Shown here piece after piece: positions 15,263 through 24,910 of a stretch of DNA of 60,473 bases. The stretch covers positions 1 through 60,473 of the forward strand of contig JBAZBJ010000008.1 in the NCBI GenBank assembly GCA_041671525.1. Direction: 5' to 3'. The first letter of the stretch is position 1. Each line of letters begins with the position of its first letter. A model generated the notes under the pieces. The model ran no database searches and had not been told where the DNA came from. It saw nothing but the letters and a program-made list of their open reading frames with translations. The stretch comes from UBA11098 sp041671525. GTDB lineage: Bacteria > Patescibacteriota > Minisyncoccia > Moranbacterales > UBA2206. Made by a program: the position numbers and the translations under genes.

Positions 15263-16477
15263 TTACTTATATCTTAGCGCGTCCAACGGGTCAATCTTGC
15301 TGGCGCGCCTGGCCGGCACAAAACCAGTGATGAAGCCGACCGCCGCTGCAAAAATAATGATGGCCGCGATAAACCAGAGCGGACTGGAAAACAGATTGAC
15401 TGACTGCCCGCCGAAGCGCGAAGCTACAAAATTGATCAACTGGTTGAAAATTGCTCCGCCAATGATGCCGATCAAAACGCCGCACAACCCGCCCAAAAAG
15501 CCCATGATGGTCGATTCCATAACAAACATCATAGACACGCCCGTGTCGGAGGCGCCGATGGATTTCATGATGCCGATCTCTTCCGTGCGCTCCAAGAGCG
15601 CGATGGTCATCGTGTTGAACATACCGATGGCGCTGACCGCCAGCGCGATGACACCGAACAACATCAGCACGATCTGGATGATACGGAAAATTTGATTGGC
15701 CTGATCCACTGTATCCGAAAGCGAGGAAACCAGCAACCCTTGGTCCAAAATATTGTCGCGGATGGCGCCCATCGCCGATTGCGAATTGCTTTTGACCTTG
15801 ATTTGGTTGAATTTGTTGATTTTCAAATCGCCCAACGCGCTGGAGTTGATGTAGATGAGATTATCCTCTCCATCGACAGTGCCGATAATTTTGAATTTTT
15901 TATCCAGATCGACGCGATTAAAATTATTTTGCAGATCACTATCATCGCTGTCTGATGTTTCCTTCAGCGTGAAAAAGGTGAAGGATATTTCCTCACCAAT
16001 CATGGAAGCCGCGTCCTGCTTGCCAAAAACTTGCGCCACCGAAGAAGTGATGATGACGCCCTCCGGGTTGTTGTCAGTCAAACTATCGCCTTTGGTGATC
16101 CGAATGCCACCCAACCGCATAAATGAAGAATTGACGCCGATGGAAACCAGATCCGCCGAGATATCGCCGATATGCCCCTGGGAAGTCAGCTGAAAAGCCG
16201 GGCTGACCTCGACCACCCCCTCCAATTGCTTGATCTTGTCGATCATTTCGCTATTCAGGCTGACTAGACCGGATTTGGCTTCCGTTACGTCCAAAGTCAA
16301 GAGGGATTCAGAGGTTGTGATGCGCTCCAACAAAGTTTTCTGCAAGCCATAACCGAAAGACACCAAAAACAAAATCGCGCCGATACCGATGCTCATACCC
16401 AAGACTGTCAAAAGCGTCCGCGAGGTGCGCGCCTTAAACATGCGAGTAGACAATTTGAACAGATCCGTAAATTTCAT
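15263..16477 (-). CDS. MacB/FtsX-type ABC transporter permease
   Basis: Membrane subunit of a mechanotransmission-type ABC system. The 404-residue protein has a first membrane segment (about 20-42), a large extracytoplasmic MacB_PCD domain (about 45-265), and three C-terminal segments of the FtsX domain beginning IFRIIQIVLMLFGVIALAVS, with the family motif EEIGIMKSIGAS. Its start codon directly follows the ATPase stop, so the two are translationally coupled. The next upstream gene on the same strand encodes a giant Fn3 surface protein. Role in export, efflux or envelope signalling cannot be decided from sequence. Confidence 0.92.
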   Translation of the reverse strand: MKFTDLFKLSTRMFKARTSRTLLTVLGMSIGIGAILFLVSFGYGLQKTLLERITTSESLLTLDVTEAKSGLVSLNSEMIDKIKQLEGVVEVSPAFQLTSQGHIGDISADLVSIGVNSSFMRLGGIRITKGDSLTDNNPEGVIITSSVAQVFGKQDAASMIGEEISFTFFTLKETSDSDDSDLQNNFNRVDLDKKFKIIGTVDGEDNLIYINSSALGDLKINKFNQIKVKSNSQSAMGAIRDNILDQGLLVSSLSDTVDQANQIFRIIQIVLMLFGVIALAVSAIGMFNTMTIALLERTEEIGIMKSIGASDTGVSMMFVMESTIMGFLGGLCGVLIGIIGGAIFNQLINFVASRFGGQSVNLFSSPLWFIAAIIIFAAAVGFITGFVPARRASKIDPLDALRYK

Positions 16478-17794
16478 TTAATTTAGCCCTGAAAATTTTA
16501 ATAACATGATCATTTCCACTTCCTTGACCATTCTTTCGGCCGTGTTCTTGTAAAGCCCGACTCCGCCAACGGCAGCTGAGGCGTCCAACCTTTCTTGCAA
16601 GCCAAACACGTCAATCTTGTTTTCCAGCCGCATCCGCAGGAAAGCGGCCAAGCGCTGTTTTGCCGCTTCATCCATTTTTAACTCAAACAGGGCCATCAGA
16701 TATTCCACAAACGGCACCAGCGCAGTTTGGTAATCTGCCGTCAACGCCTGCGATTGCGTGATCATTTCATTGATGCGCAAGGAAAAAGATTGGGCACGCA
16801 ACTTGTTCCAGCCGGCCCCGCCCTCGTTGAAATCCAGATCCAGATCTTTTTTGAAAGTCTCAATATCGATATTTTTAAAGAGATAATCCTTCAGGAAATT
16901 TTCCGCCGAAGTCACCTGTTCTTCTGTGAGCTGCGCCAACAGATATGACATCAATTGCTTGGCCTTGTATGGCACCAACAGACTGCTGGCTTGTTGCGGC
17001 GAGAAATTTTTGAAAGTGCGCATCAAGAGTTTGAGTTCGTTGGTGATCACGTCCGGCTCTTTGGCAATTTCTTCTTGCAGCGCCTCCTTCGGTCGCTTGT
17101 CTTTGTTGATTTCTTCGCTCACGATCCGTCCGTCTTTCATGTGCAAAATTCGATCTGCATAGACCAGATGCTCCGGATTGTGTGTCACCATAATGATGGT
17201 CTTCTTGTCCACTTCATTCAGATCCTTGAGGATTTTCAACACATTTTCCGCCGATTCACTGTCCAAATTACCCACCGGTTCATCGGCCAAAATAATGTTC
17301 GGATTATTGACCAGTGACCGCGCAATCGAAACGCGCTGTTGCTGACCGCCGGATAGTTGGTTGGGAAATTTATTCAGTTGTTCCGCCAGGCCAAAACGCC
17401 GCAGCAAAGTGATGCCCGCTTCTTTTCTTGCTTTCTTATCCTCGCCGCGAAAAACTTTTGGCAGACAGACATTATCCAAAATCGTCAGCGAGGCGATCAG
17501 ATAAAAAGCCTGGAAAACCATGCCGATGCCGGTCTGATGGAGTTCCACCAGCTCTGACTTTTTCATCCGCGCGATGTCCTTGCCCTCGATTTTGACCTCG
17601 CCGGAAGTCGGCAACTGCAAACCGGCGATAGAGTACAACAAAGTTGACTTACCGCAACCGGAAGGCCCATACATGATGATATATTCCTGCGGATAAATCT
17701 TGACATCGATATCCAAAAGCGAGCGCACCTCATTGGATTTGCCCTTGTTATAGATGACCTGCAGATTGTTGACTTCGATGATCGGTTCCGCCAT
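16478..17794 (-). CDS. MacB/LolD-type ABC transporter ATPase with a long C-terminal extension
   Basis: The 438-residue protein has a standard ATPase in residues 1-228: Walker A GPSGCGKST (43-51), LSGGQ (147-151), Walker B IILADEP (167-173) and the switch His in MVTHNPEH. The remaining 210 residues are not part of the family's usual length of about 230. They are helical and acidic (TNELKLLMRTFKNFSPQQ, then a predicted bundle ending EVEMIMLLKFSGLN), with no recognised domain. The promoter ends 10 nt before the ATG and there is no Shine-Dalgarno sequence, so the message is probably leaderless. Confidence 0.92.
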   Translation of the reverse strand: MAEPIIEVNNLQVIYNKGKSNEVRSLLDIDVKIYPQEYIIMYGPSGCGKSTLLYSIAGLQLPTSGEVKIEGKDIARMKKSELVELHQTGIGMVFQAFYLIASLTILDNVCLPKVFRGEDKKARKEAGITLLRRFGLAEQLNKFPNQLSGGQQQRVSIARSLVNNPNIILADEPVGNLDSESAENVLKILKDLNEVDKKTIIMVTHNPEHLVYADRILHMKDGRIVSEEINKDKRPKEALQEEIAKEPDVITNELKLLMRTFKNFSPQQASSLLVPYKAKQLMSYLLAQLTEEQVTSAENFLKDYLFKNIDIETFKKDLDLDFNEGGAGWNKLRAQSFSLRINEMITQSQALTADYQTALVPFVEYLMALFELKMDEAAKQRLAAFLRMRLENKIDVFGLQERLDASAAVGGVGLYKNTAERMVKEVEMIMLLKFSGLN

Positions 17795-17805
17795 TTTTTG
17801 TTTTT

Positions 17806-17834
17806 ATTATACCATCTTTTTGCATCTTTGCGAA
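17806..17834 (-). promoter_or_regulatory. Extended -10 promoter of the ABC operon
   Basis: Minus-strand TGGTATAAT (TATAAT at 17811-17806), weak -35 TTCGCA (17834-17829) at 17-nt spacing. The ATG begins 11 nt downstream of the -10 box. Confidence 0.65.
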
Positions 17835-17851
17835 TACATTTTTTCTCTCAA

Positions 17852-20800
17852 TTACAACTGTGCCCAGCCGAAGATGTCCGTGAAATTCTTGATGATGATT
17901 TGGATAATGTTGTCTTTGTTTTTGGGGGTGAGCAGAGCGTAATCGCCGGACTTCGCCTCATTACCCGATTGATCCAGCGATTTGACGTTGAAATAGTAGA
18001 CCACGCCCGATTTGAAACTGGTGATGACCGCCACATGCGAAGTGGTGAAGCTGTTGCTGATCTTGAGTTCCTTTTTTTCGCCGGTGCGACCCTCCTGATA
18101 GATGATGGCGGTGGTGGCCGGCTCATCGGTGATCCAGGAAATGATGGTTTGGACTTTATCATTCTGCGCCAGGGCGGAATCGGTGCGAATCTGATCTAAC
18201 TTCGGCGCGTTCTCGTCTTTGCCGGTGGTGAAGGATTTGCTCGCGTCTTCACTCTGGTTGCCATCTTGATCTTTGGCGGTGATCTTCAGGCTGAAAGTGG
18301 TGCCTTGCGCCAGATTTTTGAGTTCGATGGCGTGTTCGGTCGCCAACTCCGGTTTGCCTTGGGATCCGGAATTTTTGGCTTCTTTGGGATCGGTGTAGGC
18401 TATGTTGGCATCGGTCGGGATATTGGTCACGAATTTCACCAGGGCACCGTGTTCGGTCACGGCATCCACTTGGATGTTGGTGATGGTGGGTGGAGATTTG
18501 GGGGTGAACTTCCCTTGGGAAGAATACAAGTTATTGCTAGCGTCTTTGCCTTTGACGATGAAGAAATATTCCACGTTGGATTTGAGACCGGAAAGCACCA
18601 CACTGTGATCCGTGGTCATTGTGGTTGACTGTTTGATCTCACCATAGTTCTCATCGATCCCGTATTCCACAATGCTGGTGGTTTTGGCGGAACTGCTCCA
18701 GGTGATAGTGGCTTCGCCGAGCTTGGTGGAAGTGGCTTTGACGCCGGAGATGTTGGCGGCGGATTTGGTCGTGAACGAGGCTTCAGTGGATTCCCCAATG
18801 TTGCCGGCCGCGTCAGTAGACATGGCTTTGAAAAAATACTTAGTGCCGGGGGTGAGATTATTGATGACCACCGTATGCGCTGTGGCATAGTTGACAACCA
18901 AATCATTGACCGTGCTGTCGCCGCCATAGCCTTCATAGGTGCCGCTGACGATGCCGTATTTTATTAAACTATTTGCGGCCTCATTAGTATCCCAGGTCAC
19001 CGTCACACTCTCACCGGTAATGGTGCCGGCGGAGACGCTGGAAATTTCCGGCGCGCTGTGATCGCCCTGTGTGCCCCATCCGGCCGCATCATATTGCTGA
19101 TCTAGGGTCGTGAAACTGAATTCTTGAGAAGTTAAGAATCCGGCCTGTCCTACTGGCAGATTGTCCACGCATTCAATGGTGTAATAATATTTAGTCAGCA
19201 ACACAAGACTCATGATGTGCATAGTATGATTGGTGTTGTAACCGGTTTCCACGACCACGTCCGGACTGGCATATTCCGATCCATCTTCGCGATAACTAAT
19301 GGAACACTTGGCAATCTGATCGGTCACAAAATCAATCACGGCTGTGGTGTCCGTCAGCACGACCGGTTCAAATAGGTTGACGCTTTCCGCCGCGGTCAGA
19401 TCATTAGCCGGATCAGCTGTGTCGGTCAGTGACGCCAACGGATCATGCTGTTGCTCCGGATTCATCAAGGTTGTAAAACTGCCCCCGCCGGAAGTGTCTG
19501 CATTGGTGTTGATGTCCGCCGAAGTGACAGTGTAATAGTAAGTCGTGTTGGGATCAAGTCCCGAAAGGATGACATAGTGACTGGCATCATAGGTGAGTAC
19601 TGATTCCGTGTCGGTATATGGACCGCCTTCTTCAGTTCCATAATTTACCACGCTAGTAGCCGGCTCATCTGTTACCCAATTGATTGCCACCTCCGTATTG
19701 TTAATGATCGCCTCATTGATGCCGGTGAGGACTGGTGGATCAACATCTTCCGTAGTCAAGAGTTGGTAAAAATTGCCGCCATTGTCGTCAGTGGCGATGT
19801 TACTGGAACCATCAACTGACTTGACATAGAAATAGTAGGTGGTGTCGGCCAGCAGATCAACGTCTTGATAAGTGGTGATAGTCTGCGTGTGGTCAAAAGG
19901 TGTGCTGCCACCCACCAACGTCGGCACGCCGATTTCTTCCGGATCCACCAAGGAGCCGTCAGCCGTGGTGGGCGAATAGACGACATAGGTGTTGGAATCG
20001 GTGGTGGTTTTCCAAGTGATGGTAGCTTGATGATTGGAGATGTTCGGGGTGGTCACCTGCGAGATGGCCGGTCCGGGATGGGTGGAAAAAGTGAAGTTCG
20101 GAATCGGACTGGATCCCGGATTGTCTTTGTCGTTTTGTCCGAGATTACCAATTTGATCATGCGATTTAACGCGGATATTATAGGTCGTGTCAGGCGTGAG
20201 ACCAGTGAGCATAATTTCGTGCGCGGTCACCATCGAAGCCAAGCCGCGTTCCGGCAAATAAGAGGTGCCGGTGGAATAGCCGACTGAAGAATCTGAGAGT
20301 TCGTCGGTGGTCCAAGTCACCTTGGCGGAGGTGGTGTTGACGCTACTCACTTCAACATCCGTAATGGTCGGCGGAGTGGAATCGGATCCGCCCACGCCGT
20401 TGGGCGTGTCAGTGACGGTGACGGAATAGGCGGAAATATTACCAGTCGTATCTTCCGTCACAATTTTGTAGGTGTAACTCGACGGATTTTGCGGATCAAA
20501 AGCCGGATCGGATTCCGTCGAAGTACCGTGGATCTTGTCTAGAAAATAGTTGGTGTTTCTATCCGTCATGGTCGCGAGCAAAGTAAAACTGCCGGCAGCG
20601 ATCTGCCGGTAAACTTTATAGCTGGCAAAACCAGAGCCGACCTGAGAGGCCGACACCACATCCCAAGCGATGAATTCTTGATAGATGCCGTCAGGCGAAT
20701 TGGAGGTATCAAAATAAATCGGATTGCTGGGTCGCGCCGGCGTGACGGCTTGCGCGTCGATATAATTTCCGTAGGCGTCTTTGACGCGCACATAGACCGT

Positions 20801-23800
20801 AGCCGGATCAGTGGTCATGTCGGCGTAGGAAAAAGGACTGGCAAAACTGGCGAAAGTCGAAAAGGTGTTTTCCACGTTGGACACACTCATTTCAAAAGAC
20901 GAGTCATCCGTCGGCGTAGTCAAGGTCAACTCATCGGTAGTGTGATCAATGGTGAAAGAAAAACTCGTCGGATTTTTGGTGTCGAGCGTGAAGCCGGCTG
21001 AAACCGCGCCGGTCGCCAACGACATCTGATTGGCCAATTGGCCGTCATTGGCCATAACACGCACCGTCGCCGCAGCATTGAATACGCCGGTTAAATCCGC
21101 TTTGATATTCCAGGTCGCGGTTTTACCCGTACCATTACTGATCCCCGCTCCGGCTCCGGTCGCATTGGGAGCCGTGTTCACGAACCAGACAATGGAATTT
21201 TGAGTGTGTGAAGAAGCGCGCGTGCTGTTGGCAGCTCGGCCGCCAGTACAGGTCAAGACCGCGCCACTGCGTGAGGCGCAGCTAATTTGTTCTTGCTCAA
21301 TTTGCAGAGTTTGACTGCCGGTTGGCAGATTGGCAAAATTGCCGGCCAGAGTGATGGTCGTCGCACCGGAAGAGAGTGGATTGTCTGAGAGAGTGACGCC
21401 AGTATCCAAACCAAAAGAAATATTTTGCGTGGCGTTGTCCACATCCGCCACGTCGTAGGTAATCTGCAAAACACCGGCGGAATTTTCAGAGGCCGTCACA
21501 TTGCTGACCGTCGGCGAACCATTGACGACATATTGCAACTTGGCGTCATCCAATTGCGGCGCGTTCTGGCCATCGGAGGTGAAAAAAACTTGGTAGGCGA
21601 CCCATTGATCATCCGTGCCGTCGCCGATATCAATGCTGGACGGCACGTTGCAGGTGACTGTCTGTCCGACTTTCGCGCAGTTGCTGTCGGCGTTGGAAAA
21701 ATAGCTGCCGCTGGTGCCGTCCGGACCGACCCAGCCGGTAGCGGTGCCGGGCGACCCCGCCGAGTCGGGGGCGGTCTGCGCTTGGAATTTCACCGTTGTG
21801 CCGGTTGGCAAGGATGAATTTTCATCCCAAATAATCTTGCTCAACAGATTGGCGGAATCAGTCGTGTTATACCAAGACGAAACGATGGTTTGGTCGGTGG
21901 GATAATAACTGTAACCGATCTGCACCTGGTCTAACGTTGGCGTGACGGCTGTGTCCGCCGTGGAAAGCGCCGCTTGATATTGAACATAGCGGTCACCGTT
22001 GGTGGCGCAACTGCCAGTGGACAGTGCTTGGCCGCTGGTGATATTCGTGCACACCGAGTCCCAATTTTTGGCAGTATCTTCGCCGGCACACGCCGCGTCA
22101 TCGCAGGTCCGCGCTTTGACATTGAGCGTTTGGCTGTTGAGCGTGGCGTTCCAAGTGAAATTTCCCCATGCGGAAGTTTTTTGGCCAACATCAATGACAT
22201 TGGAAGTAAAGGTGCCGGAGGAATAATAGACTGTGGATAGAGTCTCCGTGTCAGCGCTCGGGCTGGTCGTGCCGGTGATATTAGAAGACTTTAAATGGAT
22301 ACGTCCGACGCCACCATTTCCTCTATATTCGAAATCTTGACAAACGCCTAGATTAATATAGCCAGCCCCCCCGCTTGCGTTCACTAAACTACTGCCAAGC
22401 GTCAAATTGGAACCAGTAACATAGATTGAACCGCCGGCCGAAGCTGCCGCATAATCATTTAACGTGCTGCTCCTAGTCATTCCAGCATTTTGAATTGCCC
22501 CTGTCACTGTAACGTTGTCCGCGCTGATAAAAATTATTCCGCCGCCTCCATTCACGACAATATTATTATTCGCACCACCAGCACTTCCCATAAACAACTT
22601 GGAAAGGGAGCTAGACCCGTAGCTTACCCCGCCTTGACCTCCCCACGCAGATTGTCCATTTGTTCCATAACTGCCCCCGCCAAAATAAGCTTCAAAGCAT
22701 TCCGGATCGTCGAAATAATCAGCTCCGCCACCACCTAAGTTTGTTGTGCCCCACCCTCCGTCAGAGGCATGAGCTCCGGTTTTATTATATGATTCACCTT
22801 TGTAGTAATCACCGCCGACTGAGGCGTATCTGTATCCTTTCGCGCTCATCGTCACACTGCCCCCATTTTGCACGTCCACCGTCCCGCTCGCGTTGAAAGC
22901 CAGCACACCACCCTTGGTTCCGTCCCAAGCGTTGGCCGTCAACGACCCGCCGGTTTGGATGGTCACGTCGGTGTATTGCGGAATTCTTTGCAGGATGACT
23001 CTTTGATTGGTCGTCGCTGTCCCGATATTAGTATCATCGCTCGCGCCATCGCCGTAGTATTTGGTCTTGTTACCGGTAAAAGTAGCGGTGGTGGTGGTCA
23101 CATTGCCGTTTAAAGTTAAGAATTCATAATTCCCGACGTTGGTGACATCCGTGCCGTCACCTTGCAGATTCAAAAGCATCACTTTGTCGCCGTCATTCAA
23201 ACATCCGGCCGTGGGGGTTGTGGACAAAGTAGCTGTGCCGGCCGCCAGTCCAGTCAGATTATACGCGATACCGTCGGCGCAGGTGCGTCCACCATTGCCA
23301 TTGGTGTTCGTATTTATATTTTGGGCTGTGGAGATTGTCCAGGCGCCGTCGCCGCCGTCGCCGAATTGTCCCGGCTCAGGACTCAACCCCACGCTGTTCC
23401 CGCCGACTGAGGTTTGGTCAGTGACACCAGCGTTGAAATCCGCATCCGCGGTTTGCGTTTTTGTATCGCTACTGGAGGAAATCGTCGCGCTGTCATATGG
23501 ACCGCTGCCGCCAGTCAAAGCCAAGTTGGCGGATTTGGAAGTGTAATCCGTGAAACTGGATTGGTTGTCATTGTGGTTGGCATTTCCGCCGGTCGGCGTC
23601 GCCTGCCACTGGGTCTGGTCGAAAGTAAAAGTCGCACCGGAAGTCCGATCAATGTTTTGGAGCCACACCGTTCCGACCGTCGCCACGATCGTCACCACCG
23701 CAATCACTTTTTTATACGCAAATAGTTTTCCTATTTTTCTAAAGCCCGGCTTTAGAATTTCCCTCCGCAAGCTCAGCTCTCGGAAGCTGAATTCCCACTC

Positions 23801-24097
23801 AAGGATGACAGTGCGCAGCGCCCAACATTTTTCTTTGGCCGTCGCTTTCCTAAAGCTTCGCTTGAGAAAAACTATGCTCCCCACTATCAGCTGCCAGCTG
23901 CGGAAAATATTTCGGCGCCAAAACATTCTGACTTTTCGCTGATTGAACAGTTGTCTGGTTGGTTTTTGTCGTGTTGTTTTTTTAATTTTTCGCGCACCAA
24001 AAAACTTTCCTATATTGATAGAAATTTTGCTTCTTGTTTTAGACAATTTTTTTGTTGGTTTTTTGGCTTTCACGAGCTGTTTTATTTTGCTAACCAA
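17852..24097 (-). CDS. Giant cell-surface protein with tandem fibronectin type III-like domains
   Basis: A 2,081-residue protein. Residues 1-125 are very basic. One membrane segment follows (about 128-147, KKVIAVVTIVATVGTVWLQ). The outside part starts with a Ser/Thr/Gly-rich region, a glycine-rich stretch (about 440-600: GGGGADYF, WGGQGGVSYG, VVNGGGGIIFIS), and then about eight Fn3-like repeats to the C-terminus, each with a pattern such as ISSVSAGTITGESVTVTW...TNEAANSLIKYG...L.P.T.Y.F. No sortase or lipid signal is seen. The start is TTG, with no clear ribosome site, and an extended -10 lies about 45 nt upstream. Adhesion or contact with a host cell is inferred from the architecture only. 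Parts of the tail and two short extracellular stretches look like translated palindromes. Confidence 0.88.
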   Translation of the reverse strand: MVSKIKQLVKAKKPTKKLSKTRSKISINIGKFFGARKIKKTTRQKPTRQLFNQRKVRMFWRRNIFRSWQLIVGSIVFLKRSFRKATAKEKCWALRTVILEWEFSFRELSLRREILKPGFRKIGKLFAYKKVIAVVTIVATVGTVWLQNIDRTSGATFTFDQTQWQATPTGGNANHNDNQSSFTDYTSKSANLALTGGSGPYDSATISSSSDTKTQTADADFNAGVTDQTSVGGNSVGLSPEPGQFGDGGDGAWTISTAQNINTNTNGNGGRTCADGIAYNLTGLAAGTATLSTTPTAGCLNDGDKVMLLNLQGDGTDVTNVGNYEFLTLNGNVTTTTATFTGNKTKYYGDGASDDTNIGTATTNQRVILQRIPQYTDVTIQTGGSLTANAWDGTKGGVLAFNASGTVDVQNGGSVTMSAKGYRYASVGGDYYKGESYNKTGAHASDGGWGTTNLGGGGADYFDDPECFEAYFGGGSYGTNGQSAWGGQGGVSYGSSSLSKLFMGSAGGANNNIVVNGGGGIIFISADNVTVTGAIQNAGMTRSSTLNDYAAASAGGSIYVTGSNLTLGSSLVNASGGAGYINLGVCQDFEYRGNGGVGRIHLKSSNITGTTSPSADTETLSTVYYSSGTFTSNVIDVGQKTSAWGNFTWNATLNSQTLNVKARTCDDAACAGEDTAKNWDSVCTNITSGQALSTGSCATNGDRYVQYQAALSTADTAVTPTLDQVQIGYSYYPTDQTIVSSWYNTTDSANLLSKIIWDENSSLPTGTTVKFQAQTAPDSAGSPGTATGWVGPDGTSGSYFSNADSNCAKVGQTVTCNVPSSIDIGDGTDDQWVAYQVFFTSDGQNAPQLDDAKLQYVVNGSPTVSNVTASENSAGVLQITYDVADVDNATQNISFGLDTGVTLSDNPLSSGATTITLAGNFANLPTGSQTLQIEQEQISCASRSGAVLTCTGGRAANSTRASSHTQNSIVWFVNTAPNATGAGAGISNGTGKTATWNIKADLTGVFNAAATVRVMANDGQLANQMSLATGAVSAGFTLDTKNPTSFSFTIDHTTDELTLTTPTDDSSFEMSVSNVENTFSTFASFASPFSYADMTTDPATVYVRVKDAYGNYIDAQAVTPARPSNPIYFDTSNSPDGIYQEFIAWDVVSASQVGSGFASYKVYRQIAAGSFTLLATMTDRNTNYFLDKIHGTSTESDPAFDPQNPSSYTYKIVTEDTTGNISAYSVTVTDTPNGVGGSDSTPPTITDVEVSSVNTTSAKVTWTTDELSDSSVGYSTGTSYLPERGLASMVTAHEIMLTGLTPDTTYNIRVKSHDQIGNLGQNDKDNPGSSPIPNFTFSTHPGPAISQVTTPNISNHQATITWKTTTDSNTYVVYSPTTADGSLVDPEEIGVPTLVGGSTPFDHTQTITTYQDVDLLADTTYYFYVKSVDGSSNIATDDNGGNFYQLLTTEDVDPPVLTGINEAIINNTEVAINWVTDEPATSVVNYGTEEGGPYTDTESVLTYDASHYVILSGLDPNTTYYYTVTSADINTNADTSGGGSFTTLMNPEQQHDPLASLTDTADPANDLTAAESVNLFEPVVLTDTTAVIDFVTDQIAKCSISYREDGSEYASPDVVVETGYNTNHTMHIMSLVLLTKYYYTIECVDNLPVGQAGFLTSQEFSFTTLDQQYDAAGWGTQGDHSAPEISSVSAGTITGESVTVTWDTNEAANSLIKYGIVSGTYEGYGGDSTVNDLVVNYATAHTVVINNLTPGTKYFFKAMSTDAAGNIGESTEASFTTKSAANISGVKATSTKLGEATITWSSSAKTTSIVEYGIDENYGEIKQSTTMTTDHSVVLSGLKSNVEYFFIVKGKDASNNLYSSQGKFTPKSPPTITNIQVDAVTEHGALVKFVTNIPTDANIAYTDPKEAKNSGSQGKPELATEHAIELKNLAQGTTFSLKITAKDQDGNQSEDASKSFTTGKDENAPKLDQIRTDSALAQNDKVQTIISWITDEPATTAIIYQEGRTGEKKELKISNSFTTSHVAVITSFKSGVVYYFNVKSLDQSGNEAKSGDYALLTPKNKDNIIQIIIKNFTDIFGWAQL
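19139..19163. repeat. Short palindrome translated as LPVGQAG in the giant protein
   Basis: On the minus strand CTGCCAGTAGGACAG forms an imperfect hairpin and encodes NLPVGQAGF between two beta-strand segments of an Fn3-like repeat (CVDN...FLTSQEFSF), lengthening the loop. A second short one, the CCCCGACTCGGCGGGG hairpin at about 21753-21768, encodes PDSAGSPG. Confidence 0.55.
23762..23810. repeat. Half TGTCATCC repeat and TAAAGC palindrome in the giant gene
   Basis: Minus-strand TGTCATCCTTGAGTGGGAAT begins at 23810 and runs into GGAAATTCTAAAGCCGGGC (to about 23740), whose TTCTAAAGC/GCTTTAGAA arms pair. It encodes part of the cytoplasmic tail (VILEWEFSFRELSLRREI). Confidence 0.6.
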
Positions 24098-24139
24098 CCA
24101 CGACTCGACCGCCAGTGGCGATTGAGTTTTCGTGCTTTT

Positions 24140-24148
24140 ATTGTACCA
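24140..24148 (-). promoter_or_regulatory. Candidate extended -10 of the giant surface-protein gene
   Basis: Minus-strand TGGTACAAT (TACAAT at 24145-24140), the same form as the TGGTATAAT boxes of the ABC operon and the DUF4349 gene. No good -35 is visible. Confidence 0.5.
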
Positions 24149-24214
24149 TTTTTTTCCCTTTTCCGGAAGGCAAAAAACAGCGCTTTTGGCGCCGTCTGTG
24201 GATAACTTTTCCCT

Positions 24215-24910
24215 TTATTTCCTACCAACAAACAAAATGTTCCTGCGACCGCTAATTTCGCATTTTTCCCGCCCAAACCCGGCCGCTGAAAATAGCTTTC
24301 GCAACTCCCCTCTCGTGAAGGCGTGGTGATATCTTGGGAAAATTTCCCCTTGGTTGTCTTTGAAACTGATGAAGCAATCATTCCAGTCCAAATCACTCTT
24401 GCCCAACAGCTTGGCTCGCCAATTTTGGAGGATGTTTTTGAGATATTTGCGCTGCCAAAGATTCCAGACCGTCACCACGACGTGACCGCCCGACTTGGTC
24501 ACGCGCTGCAATTCTTGCGCCATTCTGGCGGCGTGTGCCGTGGGTAAATGGTGAAAAACGGCGATGGAATAGACAGCATTGAAATAATTGTCCGGAAATG
24601 GTAAAGTGATTTGACCGGGCACGATTTTTAAAAAGGTGGCACTTTCTGAATTGTAGCGATTTTTGGCTAAATCGAGGAGTTTTTGCGAGACATCCACGCC
24701 CACATATTCGATTTTTTTGTCGACAAAAAGCTCCAGCAGCCGACCATTGCCACACCCAAAATCCAAGACTCGATCGCCCGCTTGGACATAATCCTTGATA
24801 AACTCCAACCCACGCCAAAAATGCTTTCGTGTCTGCGAAAATTTATCAGCCACTAAATCATAACCATCTTCCGTCTCACCTAAAATTTTATTGATAATCT
24901 TTTTTTGCAT
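24215..24910 (-). CDS. Class I SAM-dependent methyltransferase
   Basis: The 231-residue protein has the Rossmann methyltransferase motif I (VLDFGCGNGRLLE, 48-60), the acidic strand end VGVDVS, and the PFPDNYFNAVYSIAVFHH motif with a histidine pair. The general pattern is that of the Trm9/ALKBH8 and UbiE-like groups. Diverging from the tRNA-modifying Elp3-like gene, a tRNA wobble-uridine methyltransferase would fit, as Trm9 completes the modification that Elp3 starts in eukaryotes, but this is inference. Its ATG overlaps the elp3 ATG on the other strand. Confidence 0.82.
   Translation of the reverse strand: MQKKIINKILGETEDGYDLVADKFSQTRKHFWRGLEFIKDYVQAGDRVLDFGCGNGRLLELFVDKKIEYVGVDVSQKLLDLAKNRYNSESATFLKIVPGQITLPFPDNYFNAVYSIAVFHHLPTAHAARMAQELQRVTKSGGHVVVTVWNLWQRKYLKNILQNWRAKLLGKSDLDWNDCFISFKDNQGEIFPRYHHAFTRGELRKLFSAAGFGREKCEISGRRNILFVGRK

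Noticed and set aside
24187..24198. TGTGGATAA (DnaA-box-like) here and at 30718-30728
   Set aside because: Two single boxes more than 6 kb apart, no cluster, no dnaA or AT-rich unwinding region next to them; not enough for an origin.
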